Part shown: positions 1-7,781 of the stretch, piece after piece
Layout: every line of letters starts with the position of its first letter
Position numbering within the stretch: the first letter of the stretch is position 1
Source of the DNA: Sphingorhabdus contaminans
GTDB lineage: Bacteria; Pseudomonadota; Alphaproteobacteria; Sphingomonadales; Sphingomonadaceae
NCBI RefSeq assembly: GCF_007280415.1
Contig: NZ_VKKU01000001.1
Span: 62,001-126,000, forward strand
Length of the DNA stretch: 64,000 bases
Reading direction: 5' to 3'
The notes under the pieces: generated by a model
What the model was told of the DNA's origin: nothing
Database searches by the model: none
Seen by the model: the letters and a program-made list of their open reading frames with translations, nothing else
Program-made: the position numbers and the translations under genes

Positions 1-320
1 ATCACAAGCGCCGCGACATTTTGGTCGAGGCATTCGGACGTGCCGGCTGGGACATTCCGCCGCCACGCGCATCCATGTTCGCCTGGGCCCCGTTGCCACC
101 GGCGCTGGCGCATCTGGGCAGTCTTGAATTTTCAAAGCAGTTGTTGACCCATGCAAAGGTCGCCGTCGCTCCCGGCGTTGGTTATGGCGAAGACGGGGAG
201 GGCTATGTCCGCATCGCAATGGTCGAAAACGAGCATCGCCTGCGTCAGGCGGCCCGCAATGTGAAACGGTACCTGCAGTCAATGGGCGTCAACACACCCG
301 GTCAGTCGAAAGCAATCTGA
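1..320 (+). CDS. Class I/II aminotransferase, C-terminal fragment (AlaC/DapL-like)
   Basis: The reading frame is open from the window edge, so only about the last 105 residues are seen. The fragment has the C-terminal small-domain pattern of PLP-dependent class I/II aminotransferases of the alanine/LL-diaminopimelate type: an RRDILVEAF helix, then GWxIPPPRASMF, then APGVGYGEDGEGYVRIAMVENEHRLRQA, where the Arg of YVRIA would be the substrate carboxylate-binding Arg of the fold. The PLP lysine lies outside the window. The stop TGA at 318-320 is directly followed by the thioesterase start at 322, so the two are probably co-transcribed. The exact amino-acid substrate cannot be told from this piece. 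Confidence 0.85.
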   Translation, partial: HKRRDILVEAFGRAGWDIPPPRASMFAWAPLPPALAHLGSLEFSKQLLTHAKVAVAPGVGYGEDGEGYVRIAMVENEHRLRQAARNVKRYLQSMGVNTPGQSKAI

Positions 321-321
321 C

Positions 322-792
322 ATGGCACGCAGCGATTTTGCCTTCAGCCACCGTTTCCGCGTGCGTTGGTCCGAAACAGACGCGCAGGGCGTTGTCTTCA
401 ATGCCCGTTATCTGGACTATGCCGACATCGCGATCACCGAATATTGGCGTGAAACCCGTGTCCGCGAACTGGCAGGGGACATGCCGCTCGAATTCCATGT
501 CAAAAAGGCGACGGTTACCTGGTTTGCACCGATCCTGCCTGATGAAATGATCGACGTGATGGCCCGGACGGTTGCTACCGGCCGGACGAGCATGACCCAG
601 ATTGTTGAGATACACGGCGCAGGCGACGACGGCGTTGATGATCTGCGCGCAACGGTTGATCTTGTCAGCGTCTATGTCGATCTGGAAACGCACCGGCCGA
701 TGCCGTTGCCGGAATGGGTTGGCCCTGCATTTGCGGATTTCGACAGGAAAGCCCCTGCGGCTGCGGCAAATCTGGAAGAGAGCGGAGTTTAG
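322..792 (+). CDS. Acyl-CoA thioesterase, 4HBT/YbgC-like hotdog fold
   Basis: 156 residues, one hotdog domain. The N-terminus carries the 4-hydroxybenzoyl-CoA thioesterase-type signature RVRWSETDAQGVVFNARYLDYAD, in which the Asp of ETDAQG is the usual catalytic acid of the family (split here: RVRWSETDAQ then GVVFNARYLD). It would hydrolyse a small acyl- or aryl-CoA in the cytoplasm; the substrate is not evident. ATG follows the aminotransferase stop by one base, suggesting translational coupling. The next gene starts 4 bp after its stop. Confidence 0.85.
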   Translation: MARSDFAFSHRFRVRWSETDAQGVVFNARYLDYADIAITEYWRETRVRELAGDMPLEFHVKKATVTWFAPILPDEMIDVMARTVATGRTSMTQIVEIHGAGDDGVDDLRATVDLVSVYVDLETHRPMPLPEWVGPAFADFDRKAPAAAANLEESGV

Positions 793-796
793 GATT

Positions 797-1543
797 TTGA
801 GCAGCACTTTCGCGCGCGGTACAAAAGCTGCCCTGGTGCTGGCCGCGCTGGGGACGACGCTGTTGGCGTGCAAGCCGGTTGAAGAGGCCAGCGACCGGCC
901 GGCGACTTCGCTCGAATTTCCGAAGCCCTATCGTCCGGTGTCGGAAGCCGGCGATACACAATTTTCCACCGAAGCCGCCCGCGACGAGGCGGGCGAAGCC
1001 AAATTCGTTATGGACTGGGCGGGCATAAAGCTTGGAACCACCGTCGCGGATATCGGTGCGGGCGAGGGCTATTATACCATCCGCCTTGCCGAACGGGTGG
1101 GGCCCAAGGGCCGTGTTCTGGCGCAGGATATCAACCGCGGCGCGCTGGACCGGCTTGGCGAGCGGGTTACCCGCGAACAGTTGGACAATGTGGCGATCAA
1201 GGAAGGTGCCATCGACGATCCGCGCCTGCCCGAAAAAAGCTTCGACCGTATCTTCATGGTGCACATGTACCATGAAGTTGACGAGCCCTACGCATTCCTC
1301 TGGCGTCTGCGGCCTGCGCTCGCCAAAGGTGGAGAGGTCATCGTGGTCGACCGCGACCGTGCAACTGACCAGCATGGCATACCGCCCAAATTGCTGTTCT
1401 GTGAATTTGCCGCCGTCGGCTATCGTCTGACAGGATTCAGCGAGGAGCTGAAGCTGGGTGGCTATATCGCACGCTTCACTCTGTCGGGTCCGCGCCCAGA
1501 ACCGTCCGAGATCAAGACGTGCGGCACACCGCCCAAAAAATGA
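797..1543 (+). CDS. Class I SAM-dependent methyltransferase with lipoprotein signal
   Basis: I chose the TTG at 797 because a GAGCGGAG ribosome-binding site lies just upstream (about 780-787) and because the protein then begins with a lipoprotein-type signal: a short basic n-region, a hydrophobic stretch VLAALGTTLLAC and a lipobox Cys near residue 22. Earlier in-frame starts lie inside the thioesterase gene. The mature part is a Rossmann methyltransferase: motif I VADIGAGEGYYT, a SAM-ribose acidic position (AQDIN), and a motif resembling DRIFMVHMYHEV. About 248 residues. A membrane-anchored, exported methyltransferase is odd because SAM is cytoplasmic; related sphingomonad proteins share the layout as far as I recall. 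Substrate unknown. Confidence 0.75.
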   Translation: MSSTFARGTKAALVLAALGTTLLACKPVEEASDRPATSLEFPKPYRPVSEAGDTQFSTEAARDEAGEAKFVMDWAGIKLGTTVADIGAGEGYYTIRLAERVGPKGRVLAQDINRGALDRLGERVTREQLDNVAIKEGAIDDPRLPEKSFDRIFMVHMYHEVDEPYAFLWRLRPALAKGGEVIVVDRDRATDQHGIPPKLLFCEFAAVGYRLTGFSEELKLGGYIARFTLSGPRPEPSEIKTCGTPPKK

Positions 1544-1573
1544 CCCCCAAACCTTACGCAGGGTTGAGGGTCA
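1541..1573 (+). terminator. Possible terminator hairpin after the methyltransferase gene
   Basis: An imperfect inverted repeat begins at the stop codon (TGACCCCCAAACC) and pairs with GGGTTGAGGGTCA after a seven-base loop. There is no clear T-run, so the call is weak. Confidence 0.4.
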
Positions 1574-1726
1574 GATGCGGATCGCCGGTTGGTTCTTCGG
1601 GGGTTGGCGATCCGAGTCGGGGGTAAATTCGCACAGACAGTTTACTCTTTTGTGTCGCCTGTGACAAATGACGCACGATCCGGCCCTGTCCAAAATGAAC
1701 TCACGCAGGCAGAAAGAGGCGATTGT

Positions 1727-2263
1727 TCAGTCGCCTTCAAAATCGATAAGGCATTTCACCTCGATACCCTGATCGCGCAGCCGGGCGGCGCCGCCCAGAT
1801 CGGGCAGATCGACGATGAAGAGAGCCTGTTCGACATGGCCACCCCCCTGCCGGATAAGCTCCACACCCGCCGAGGCTGTTCCGCCTGTTGCGATCAGATC
1901 GTCGACCAGCAGCACTTTCTGCCCCGGACGCACATGGCCGACATGCATTTCAATACGGTCGGTGCCATATTCCAGCGCATAATCGGCACCGATTTTTTCA
2001 CCCGGCAGCTTGCCCGGCTTGCGCAGCATCAGCTTGCCCAGACCCAAGGCGTAAGAAAGACCCGCAGCAACTACAAATCCGCGCGCCTCGATCCCGGCGA
2101 TCAATTCGGTATCCGGCGCCACCAAGGCCGCAAGCCGGTCAATCGTTGCCCGGAAACCGGGACCGTCGAGCAGCAATGTTGAGACATCGCGAAACAATAT
2201 TCCCGGCTTTGGATAATCGGGAATCGTTCGAATCAGGGCGGCGAGGTCGGCATTGTCGGTCAT
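1727..2263 (-). CDS. apt: Adenine phosphoribosyltransferase
   Basis: 178 residues from the ATG at 2263 (a TTG two codons upstream is also open). It salvages adenine with PRPP to AMP in the cytoplasm. Family marks: the N-terminal PDYPKPGILFRDVSTLL block of APRTases, GIEARGFVVAAGLSYALG in the flexible/hood region, RKPGKLPG, and the PRPP-binding loop VLLVDDLIATGGTA. Length matches bacterial Apt. It stands alone, convergent with the methyltransferase gene on its left and divergent from the DUF2975 operon on its right. Confidence 0.95.
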   Translation of the reverse strand: MTDNADLAALIRTIPDYPKPGILFRDVSTLLLDGPGFRATIDRLAALVAPDTELIAGIEARGFVVAAGLSYALGLGKLMLRKPGKLPGEKIGADYALEYGTDRIEMHVGHVRPGQKVLLVDDLIATGGTASAGVELIRQGGGHVEQALFIVDLPDLGGAARLRDQGIEVKCLIDFEGD

Positions 2264-2404
2264 GGGCAAGAAGTGCCGTGAACAACCCCAAGTTTCAAAG
2301 GAAAACCGCAGAATTCAGCGATATTATCGAAAAACAATAAAACTATTGACGGGAAACAATGCAAGCCTTATTGAATAACAATAATCTTGATATTGGAGAT
2401 CGAT

Positions 2405-2935
2405 ATGACCGAAATAGCCGACAACCGTATTTTGCGGATGGCAAGATGGCTTGTGTACCTGATCATGGGGTTCGTGGCTTTTGCCGGTTCCGTCCTTGCA
2501 TTGGTATGCGTGATCCTGCCTTTCTACTGGACCGAGGCGATTGCCGAATTGTCCAAAGTGCATCCCGACCTGAACCCCCTGACCCTGCTGCCCCATCTGT
2601 TATCGGTGTTTGCACTGGGCATATTGACGCTGGGTCTGATCTGGACCGTGATGCGCAAATTGCTGGCGATCATCGCGAGTGTCGAAGAGGGCAATCCATT
2701 CGTACGTGCCAACGCCATCCGGCTGAAGGCCATTGGCTGGCTGATGGTCGGGCTGCAGATTGTGGGCGTGCCGCTTGCCATTGCTGCGGGAACGGTGGCC
2801 GATATGTTCGGCGAATCCGATACCGGATGGGACTTTTCGCTCAATGGTATCCTGGCAATCCTGCTGGTGTTCATACTGGCCGGCATCTTCGAACGCGGCG
2901 CTGAAATGCGCGAAGAACTGGAAGGAACGATCTGA
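2405..2935 (+). CDS. DUF2975 family membrane protein
   Basis: 176 residues starting at the ATG at 2405, five bases after a GGAGA ribosome-binding site; an upstream in-frame start at 2387 lacks one. Four hydrophobic segments are visible (about residues 10-35, 60-85, 105-130, 145-165), with the conserved connecting sequence VEEGNPFVRANAIRLKAIGW typical of DUF2975 proteins. The stop overlaps the next ATG (TGATG), so it is translationally coupled to a small HTH regulator. DUF2975 plus a YozG-like HTH is a recurrent pair in bacteria; the membrane protein's function is not known. Confidence 0.8.
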   Translation: MTEIADNRILRMARWLVYLIMGFVAFAGSVLALVCVILPFYWTEAIAELSKVHPDLNPLTLLPHLLSVFALGILTLGLIWTVMRKLLAIIASVEEGNPFVRANAIRLKAIGWLMVGLQIVGVPLAIAAGTVADMFGESDTGWDFSLNGILAILLVFILAGIFERGAEMREELEGTI

Positions 2936-3147
2936 TGCCTGTCACGGTTAAACTGGACGACCTGCTTTACGCCAAGCGCATGACGCTGACCGAACTGGCC
3001 GATCGGGTTGATATCACGCTCGCCAATCTTTCGATCCTGAAAACGGGCAAGGCCAAGGCAATCCGTTTTTCGACATTGGAGGCAATCTGCAAGGTGCTGG
3101 AATGCCAACCCGGCGACCTGCTGGGATTTGAAGAAGGAGATGCATGA
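2935..3147 (+). CDS. Small Cro/C1-type HTH regulator (YozG-like)
   Basis: 70 residues, essentially one helix-turn-helix: VKLDDLLYAKRMTLTELADR, then VDITLANLSILKTGKAKAI, then FSTLEAICKVLECQPGDLL. The LEAICKVLECQPGDLL helix ending is the usual close of the HTH_26/YozG subgroup. It overlaps the DUF2975 stop by one base, and its own stop is overlapped by a tiny third gene, so one transcript likely carries all three. Such proteins are thought to control their own DUF2975 operon; that is inference here. Confidence 0.85.
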   Translation: MPVTVKLDDLLYAKRMTLTELADRVDITLANLSILKTGKAKAIRFSTLEAICKVLECQPGDLLGFEEGDA

Positions 3148-3233
3148 TGCAACTCGCATTCAAAATTTCGATACCGCGGCACATAGTTCTTGTGCTGGCA
3201 CTGGTCGGACTGACGGCGCTTCTTGCAAGCTGA
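3144..3233 (+). CDS. 29-residue hydrophobic peptide, third gene of the DUF2975 operon
   Basis: A 29-codon frame starts with tandem ATG codons at 3144 and 3147; the first ATG overlaps the TGA of the HTH gene (ATGA). A good ribosome-binding site (GAAGGAGATG) lies at 3133-3142. The product has a basic N-terminal part (FKISIPRH) and a single hydrophobic helix (IVLVLALVGLTALLAS) with a small-residue end resembling an incomplete lipobox. The tight coupling and the terminator 23 bp downstream support a real gene. Function unknown; a membrane-associated modulator of the DUF2975 protein is one guess. Confidence 0.55.
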   Translation: MMQLAFKISIPRHIVLVLALVGLTALLAS

Positions 3234-3255
3234 GCCGTCTAATCAACCAAAGGGG

Positions 3256-3283
3256 AAGCGCGGCCATTTCGGTGGTCGCGCTT
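3256..3283 (+). terminator. Terminator hairpin of the DUF2975 operon
   Basis: An 11-bp stem (AAGCGCGGCCA paired with TGGTCGCGCTT, one G-T pair) with a six-base loop, followed by a weakly T-rich ACTTAT stretch. Confidence 0.6.
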
Positions 3284-3448
3284 TACTTATAACCGCATCA
3301 CCCAACTATTGGGCATCTGCGTGAACCCCAGATGAACCCGCCGCTATGATCCTCAACTCGCCGTTGAGACGGCACGATGTACCCCAACATCCATGCCCGA
3401 ATTTTGCGGTGAACCGTTTTCTCCCTGTCCCAATGACAGGAGATTGAA

Positions 3449-4363
3449 ATGACCCCACAACATAAGCTGACCCTTGCCGGGAAGACGGCAGTCGTTGCAG
3501 CGCTGATGAGCGGTTCGTCCCTCGTCTGGGCGCAAGAGGCTGCGGTACCGTCGACGCCCGTTCCCGTACCTGTTGCGGAAACAACCGTTGCGCCACCCCC
3601 GATTGTCCGCACATTGCCGACGGAAAATGACGTGGTGAACCCGGCCGCAGCCGAACAGGCCGCACAGGAAAAGGCCGCAAAACAGGCAGCAAAGCCCGCC
3701 GCAAGGTCGACAGCTACGCCCCCTGCCAGAGTGCGCAGCGAAGCGCCCGTGCGGTCAACCACCGCCGTTGCACCTGAACCGGTCGCCGGTGATAATCAAA
3801 CGACCCAGCCCGCCGTAGCGACGCCGCCCGCAACCGATGCGATGGAGCCATCCGCATCCACATTGCAGGTGACCGAAGATCCCGTGGCGCCTGCGCCTGA
3901 AGACACTGTTGTGAATGAGGATGAAGCAACGGCTGAAGATATCACCCTGATCGGTGGTATGGCCGCTGCTTTGGCTGCGCTGGGTATTGGCGCCGCCTTC
4001 TTCGCCCGCCGTCGCCGTCGGCCTTTGGAGGCCGATCGTGCTGCACCTGTTGAAGCATCACCGGCATTTGCCGCACCGCAACCGGTGCGCGAAGCGAGTG
4101 CTTTCCAGCATTTCGAACGCACGCCCGCACCGCAGACAATGGCGCCGCGCCAGACTGTTCACAGCCGTCCGGACATTCCCGTCACCGACCCGCTGTTTAC
4201 GACCCCGGTTGTTGCAGGGCCGATCACCGACCCGCTGTTCGCGCCGCGTAATGCGGTGGAACCGCCGATCACCGATCCGCTTTTCGCCAAGCATTCCCGC
4301 TTCACCGGCCGGGCACGACCGGAGAATGATGTGGAGCCCAAAAAGCCCGAGCTTGTTTCCTGA
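3449..4363 (+). CDS. Hypothetical exported, single-anchor protein with TDPLF repeats
   Basis: 304 residues, no family recognised. It begins with a basic, hydrophobic leader ending near SSLVWAQ (about residue 29), then a Pro/Ala/Glu-rich low-complexity region to residue 165. One transmembrane helix follows (about 167-186, LIGGMAAALAALGIGAAFFA), stopped by ARRRRRP, as in surface-anchored proteins. After the anchor, the sequence [IV]TDPLF occurs three times, at residues 245-250, 259-264 and 274-279, spaced about 15. By the positive-inside rule the repeat tail would be cytoplasmic and could be a docking motif; that is inference. It is convergent with rplL, sharing a bidirectional terminator. Confidence 0.7.
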   Translation: MTPQHKLTLAGKTAVVAALMSGSSLVWAQEAAVPSTPVPVPVAETTVAPPPIVRTLPTENDVVNPAAAEQAAQEKAAKQAAKPAARSTATPPARVRSEAPVRSTTAVAPEPVAGDNQTTQPAVATPPATDAMEPSASTLQVTEDPVAPAPEDTVVNEDEATAEDITLIGGMAAALAALGIGAAFFARRRRRPLEADRAAPVEASPAFAAPQPVREASAFQHFERTPAPQTMAPRQTVHSRPDIPVTDPLFTTPVVAGPITDPLFAPRNAVEPPITDPLFAKHSRFTGRARPENDVEPKKPELVS

Positions 4364-4387
4364 CAAGGTCTTGAGCGTAAATGAAAA

Positions 4388-4411
4388 GGGCGGCCTATTG
4401 CTAGGCCGCCC
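4388..4411. terminator. Bidirectional terminator between the anchored protein gene and rplL
   Basis: A perfect 10-bp stem, GGGCGGCCTA and TAGGCCGCCC, with a TTGC loop. The right side runs into TGTTTCTGTTT and the left side (read on the minus strand) into TTTTCAT, so it can serve both converging genes. Confidence 0.85.
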
Positions 4412-4440
4412 TGTTTCTGTTTCCCGAAGGAAAAACCGAA

Positions 4441-4815
4441 TTACTTCAGTTCGACAGTACCACCAGCAGCGGTGATCTTCGCCTTGATTTCTTCGGCTTC
4501 GGCCTTGTTTACGCCTTCCTTGATCGCCTTCGGAGCCGACTCAACAAGAGCCTTGGCTTCGGTCAGGCCGAGGTTGGTGATGGCGCGTACTTCCTTGATG
4601 ACGGCGATCTTGTTGCCGCCGTCGCCGGTCAGGATTACGTCAAATTCGGTCTGCTCTTCAGCAGCCGGTGCAGCGGCACCAGCAGCAGGTGCTGCAACAG
4701 CAACAGCAGCAGCGGCGCTTACGCCCCACTTTTCTTCCAAAGCCTTTGCAAGGTCAGCCGCTTCAAGAACGGTCAGCGACGAGAGCTGCTCAACGAGCTT
4801 TTCGATATCAGCCAT
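4441..4815 (-). CDS. rplL: 50S ribosomal protein L7/L12
   Basis: 124 residues, the normal length. It has the N-terminal dimerisation domain ([20 protein letters not shown]), an Ala/Pro-rich hinge (about residues 35-52) and the C-terminal factor-binding domain with the EKTEFDV-like segment (here EQTEFDVIL), [16 protein letters not shown] and EAKALVE. It forms the stalk that recruits translation GTPases. It lies 74 bp downstream of rplJ on the same strand. No rpoB follows; the next gene is on the opposite strand, which departs from the usual rplJL-rpoBC order. Confidence 0.97.
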   Translation of the reverse strand: MADIEKLVEQLSSLTVLEAADLAKALEEKWGVSAAAAVAVAAPAAGAAAPAAEEQTEFDVILTGDGGNKIAVIKEVRAITNLGLTEAKALVESAPKAIKEGVNKAEAEEIKAKITAAGGTVELK

Positions 4816-4889
4816 AAAAATAACACTCCGATTTTCTAGTCTATCTGTAGGGCCCGTCCGGATGGACGCAGCCGGTTAATCCAAAAAAA

Positions 4890-5405
4890 TTACGCTGCTT
4901 CTTTCGCAGCATAGGCACCAAATACCCGTGCCAGTTTCGCAGCAGGTGCGGTCGACAGCTGGGCGATCTTCGTTGCCGGTGCCTGTACCAGGCCGACAAT
5001 GGTTGCGCGCAGTTCGTCGAGCGAGGGCATCGAAGCCAACGCCTTCACACCATTTACATCGAGGAACGTGTCACCCATCGCACCGCCGACAATTTCAAGT
5101 TTGTCATTGGTCTTGGCGAACTCGACCGCAATCTTTGCAGCAGCGACCGGGTCCGACGATGTGGCGAGCGCCGTAGGTCCGGTAAGCAAATCTGCTACCG
5201 CACCATATTGCGTGCCCTCAAGAGCGATTTTGGCAAGACGGTTCTTGGCGACCTTGTAGCTTGCGCCAGCTTCACGCATCTTCAAACGAAGATCGGTCGA
5301 TTGTGCAACCGTCAACCCGAGGTTACGGGTTACGACGACAACCGCCGCTTCGTTAAAAGTGGCGTTCAGCGATGCAACTGTTTCGGTCTTTTCAGAACGG
5401 TTCAT
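4890..5405 (-). CDS. rplJ: 50S ribosomal protein L10
   Basis: 171 residues, normal for bacterial L10. It starts [17 protein letters not shown], then [19 protein letters not shown] and [17 protein letters not shown], the classic L10 rRNA-binding core, and ends with the Ala-rich helix that binds L12 dimers ([15 protein letters not shown]). A strong ribosome-binding site (AAAAAGGAG) precedes the ATG at 5405. It heads an rplJ-rplL pair now separated from rplK-rplA by about 6 kb of unrelated genes. Confidence 0.97.
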   Translation of the reverse strand: MNRSEKTETVASLNATFNEAAVVVVTRNLGLTVAQSTDLRLKMREAGASYKVAKNRLAKIALEGTQYGAVADLLTGPTALATSSDPVAAAKIAVEFAKTNDKLEIVGGAMGDTFLDVNGVKALASMPSLDELRATIVGLVQAPATKIAQLSTAPAAKLARVFGAYAAKEAA

Positions 5406-5851
5406 GCATTACTCCTTTTTCGGGTCTCTCCGGCGGACCGGACAAACCCAACACGAAATTCGAACCACGCAAATGCATGGCTCGTAACTTAGTCCGTGGG
5501 GAAGTTTCATGCCGAACTCGCGACAAATAGCGTCGGGAGTATATGGCGAAGGCAGGCACAAGGGCCAAACCTGAAATCTCTATCCCCGTCTAGGCTGGAC
5601 ATTAAGATGGGCAAATTCCCATCACCAACTGTCTCGGACGGTTGTCCGGAAAGGCCGTCGCCTCACCGAACGTGGCCGCCACTAGCAGGATCAGGCGCAG
5701 AGTCAAGGGCGTTGCGGAAATCCACGCTCTGCGAAGCGGTGGAAATCCCGAAATCTTGTGCAGCTTTGGACAATTTATCTTACTGGACAAGCTTTGTCGC
5801 GCTGACCTAATCGGGGCGCCGGAAACTGCCAAGGCAATGACAGGAGAAGAT
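5406..5851. other. Stretch without a gene: rplJ leader and upstream region of the NTF2-like gene
   Basis: The left part is the 5' leader of rplJ with a structured hairpin (listed separately). The rest, to 5851, should hold the divergent promoters of rplJ and of the gene starting at 5852. I see no further convincing coding or RNA gene. Confidence 0.5.
5422..5449 (-). promoter_or_regulatory. Structured hairpin in the rplJ leader (possible L10 autoregulatory site)
   Basis: Read on the minus strand, GGGT, then CCGG, pair with CCGG, then ACCC, leaving a symmetric 4/4 internal loop (TTGT against AGAG) and a TCCG apical loop. It lies directly before the AAAAAGGAG ribosome-binding site. rplJ leaders in many bacteria bind the L10-L12 complex to repress translation; assigning that role here is inference. 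Confidence 0.4.
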
Positions 5852-6265
5852 ATGCCCGAGTCCCCTGAAACCACAGAGGCGTTGATCCAGCGCTATTATG
5901 CCGCGTTCAATGCCATGGACATTGATGGCATATTGGCCTGCCTGACCGACGATGTGGCGCATGACATCAACCAGGGCGACCGTGAAAACGGCAAGGATGC
6001 ATTCCGTGCGTTTCTGGGCCGGATGGATCATGCCTATAGCGAGCAGTTAAAAGACATCGTCATCATGACCAGCCGGGACGGCGCACGCGCGGCGGCCGAG
6101 TTCATGGTGCATGGTATTTACAAAGTGGCCGACGAAGGGTTTCCGCCCGCGCACGGTCAAAGCTACACCTTGCCCGCAGGCGGCTTCTTCGAAATCCGCG
6201 ACGGAAAGATCGCGCGGGTGTCGGTCTATTATAATCTTGCCGACTGGATCGCCCAGGTTTCATGA
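5852..6265 (+). CDS. NTF2-like / ketosteroid-isomerase-related protein
   Basis: 137 residues from the ATG at 5852, chosen because AGGAGA lies five bases upstream. It is a SnoaL/NTF2-like cone fold: the opening helix TEALIQRYYAAFNAMDIDGILACL, then DDVAHDINQGDRENGKDAFRAFL, a HGIYKVADEG loop and the closing strand DGKIARVSVYYNLADW. It resembles the ketosteroid isomerase-related family that is often found beside a GNAT acetyltransferase and a carbon-nitrogen hydrolase, exactly the order seen here. The stop overlaps the next ATG by four bases. Substrate unknown. Confidence 0.8.
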   Translation: MPESPETTEALIQRYYAAFNAMDIDGILACLTDDVAHDINQGDRENGKDAFRAFLGRMDHAYSEQLKDIVIMTSRDGARAAAEFMVHGIYKVADEGFPPAHGQSYTLPAGGFFEIRDGKIARVSVYYNLADWIAQVS

Positions 6266-6852
6266 CGGTCAGCGTCCGCACACTGACCGATACGCAGGAA
6301 CGGCATGCCGCCATCCCGGCGCTGTCCGACCTGCGCATCCGTGTATTCCGTAACTGGCCCTATCTCTATGACGGGACGGCGGACTATGAGGCGGAATATC
6401 TCGCCGAATTTATCCGCGAGCCGGGGTCCGTTCTTGTGGTGGCGCAGGATGGCGATGCTATTGTCGGCGCGGCCACCGCATCACCCATGGCGGGCCAGAA
6501 GCCGGAATTTCAGGAACCGTTGCGGCGTCACGGACTTGATGTTGCGCGCATTTTCTATTTCGGGGAATCGGTGTTGCTGCCTGCCTATCAGGGACAAGGC
6601 ATCGGCCACCGCTTTTTCGATGCCCGCGAGGCTGCCGCCCGCGCGGCGGGGGCGGCAAGCACCGCATTCTGCGCCGTGGTCCGCCCCGACGACCACCCGA
6701 TGCGCCCCGACGCGCCCCGCGATCTGCATCCTTTCTGGCGCGCCCGGGGCTATGCGCCGGTTCCGGGATTGACCGGAACGCTTGAATGGCTGGATCTGGG
6801 TGACGCGGATGAAAGCGAACATCTGATGCAATTCTGGATGCGGGACCTGTGA
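6262..6852 (+). CDS. GNAT family N-acetyltransferase
   Basis: 196 residues. The core GNAT acetyl-CoA site is visible as ESVLLPAYQGQGIGHRFFDARE (motif A: the Q/RxxGxG/A signature is QGQGIG, about residues 110-116). The N-terminal part has LSDLRIRVFRNWPYLYDGT and the C-terminal half contains HPFWRARGYAPVPG, a GNAT motif-B-like end. It overlaps both neighbours by ATGA/GTGA junctions, so the NTF2-like, GNAT and nitrilase genes are translationally coupled and probably act in one pathway, which is not defined. Confidence 0.85.
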   Translation: MTVSVRTLTDTQERHAAIPALSDLRIRVFRNWPYLYDGTADYEAEYLAEFIREPGSVLVVAQDGDAIVGAATASPMAGQKPEFQEPLRRHGLDVARIFYFGESVLLPAYQGQGIGHRFFDAREAAARAAGAASTAFCAVVRPDDHPMRPDAPRDLHPFWRARGYAPVPGLTGTLEWLDLGDADESEHLMQFWMRDL

Positions 6853-7754
6853 CGGCGCCCGTCCGCATCGCCGCCGCCCAATATAGCATCGGGCAGCCGG
6901 ACAGCTTTGCCGACTGGCAGGCCAAGGTGGCGCAGTGGGTCACGGATGCTGTGGGGCAGGGCGCACAGCTTCTCGTTTTTCCCGAATATGCGGCGATGGA
7001 ACTCGCCGCGATCGACCGTGCCACGGCAAGCGACCTGCATGCATCCCTGCGGGCCGTGGTGGCGCTCGGGCCTAAGATCGATGCCCATTATGCCGATCTG
7101 GCGCAGCGTCATGGTGTTACCGTGCTGGGCGGGACGCGGCCGCATGGTGCGGACGGGGGTTATATCGTCAACCGGGCAACGCTCCATCTTCCCGATGGCC
7201 AAAGCGGGCATCAGGACAAGATCATGATGACGCGCTTCGAACGTGAATCCTGGGACATCAAGGGCGGGACCCGCCTGCGCGTTTTCCGGACGCCTTTGGG
7301 TATGCTGGGCATATCGACCTGCTATGATGTGGAATTCCCGATGATCGCGCGTGCACAGGCCGCCGCGGGGGCGCAAATCGTCCTATGTCCATCCTGCACC
7401 GACAGTTTGCAGGGATATTACCGCGTCCGCATCGGGGCACAGGCCCGGGCACTCGAAAACCAGATTTTTGTGGTGCAGGCGCCAACGGTCGGCATGGCAC
7501 CCTGGTCACCCGCGCTTGACGAAAATTATGGCGCGGCAGGCATATTTGTTCCCCCTGATGGCGACAGTCCGGACGATGGCGTGGTGGCCATCGGTACCGA
7601 AGGGCAGGGGGCATGGGTGTTTGCCGACGCGGACCCGGGCCGGGTCCAACGCTGGCGGACCGAAGGCGCGGTGCGTCCCTTTGCCCATTGGCCCGAACAA
7701 TATTGCGGTGCCGACGCCGGCGATCTTCCTGTCGAGATTGTCCCGCTGGATTAA
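6849..7754 (+). CDS. Carbon-nitrogen hydrolase (nitrilase superfamily)
   Basis: 301 residues, GTG start overlapping the GNAT stop. The Glu-Lys-Cys triad of the nitrilase superfamily is complete: E46 in VFPEYAAME, K124 in GHQDKIMMTRFE and C158 in GISTCYDVEFP. The length and the segment RFERESWDIKGG fit an amidase/omega-amidase-like hydrolase rather than a true nitrilase. Third gene of the coupled operon; with the GNAT enzyme it may acetylate and hydrolyse related amides, but the substrate cannot be read from sequence. Confidence 0.88.
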   Translation: MTAPVRIAAAQYSIGQPDSFADWQAKVAQWVTDAVGQGAQLLVFPEYAAMELAAIDRATASDLHASLRAVVALGPKIDAHYADLAQRHGVTVLGGTRPHGADGGYIVNRATLHLPDGQSGHQDKIMMTRFERESWDIKGGTRLRVFRTPLGMLGISTCYDVEFPMIARAQAAAGAQIVLCPSCTDSLQGYYRVRIGAQARALENQIFVVQAPTVGMAPWSPALDENYGAAGIFVPPDGDSPDDGVVAIGTEGQGAWVFADADPGRVQRWRTEGAVRPFAHWPEQYCGADAGDLPVEIVPLD

Positions 7755-7781
7755 TCGGGGTCGAGCCGCTAGGGCAGCGGG

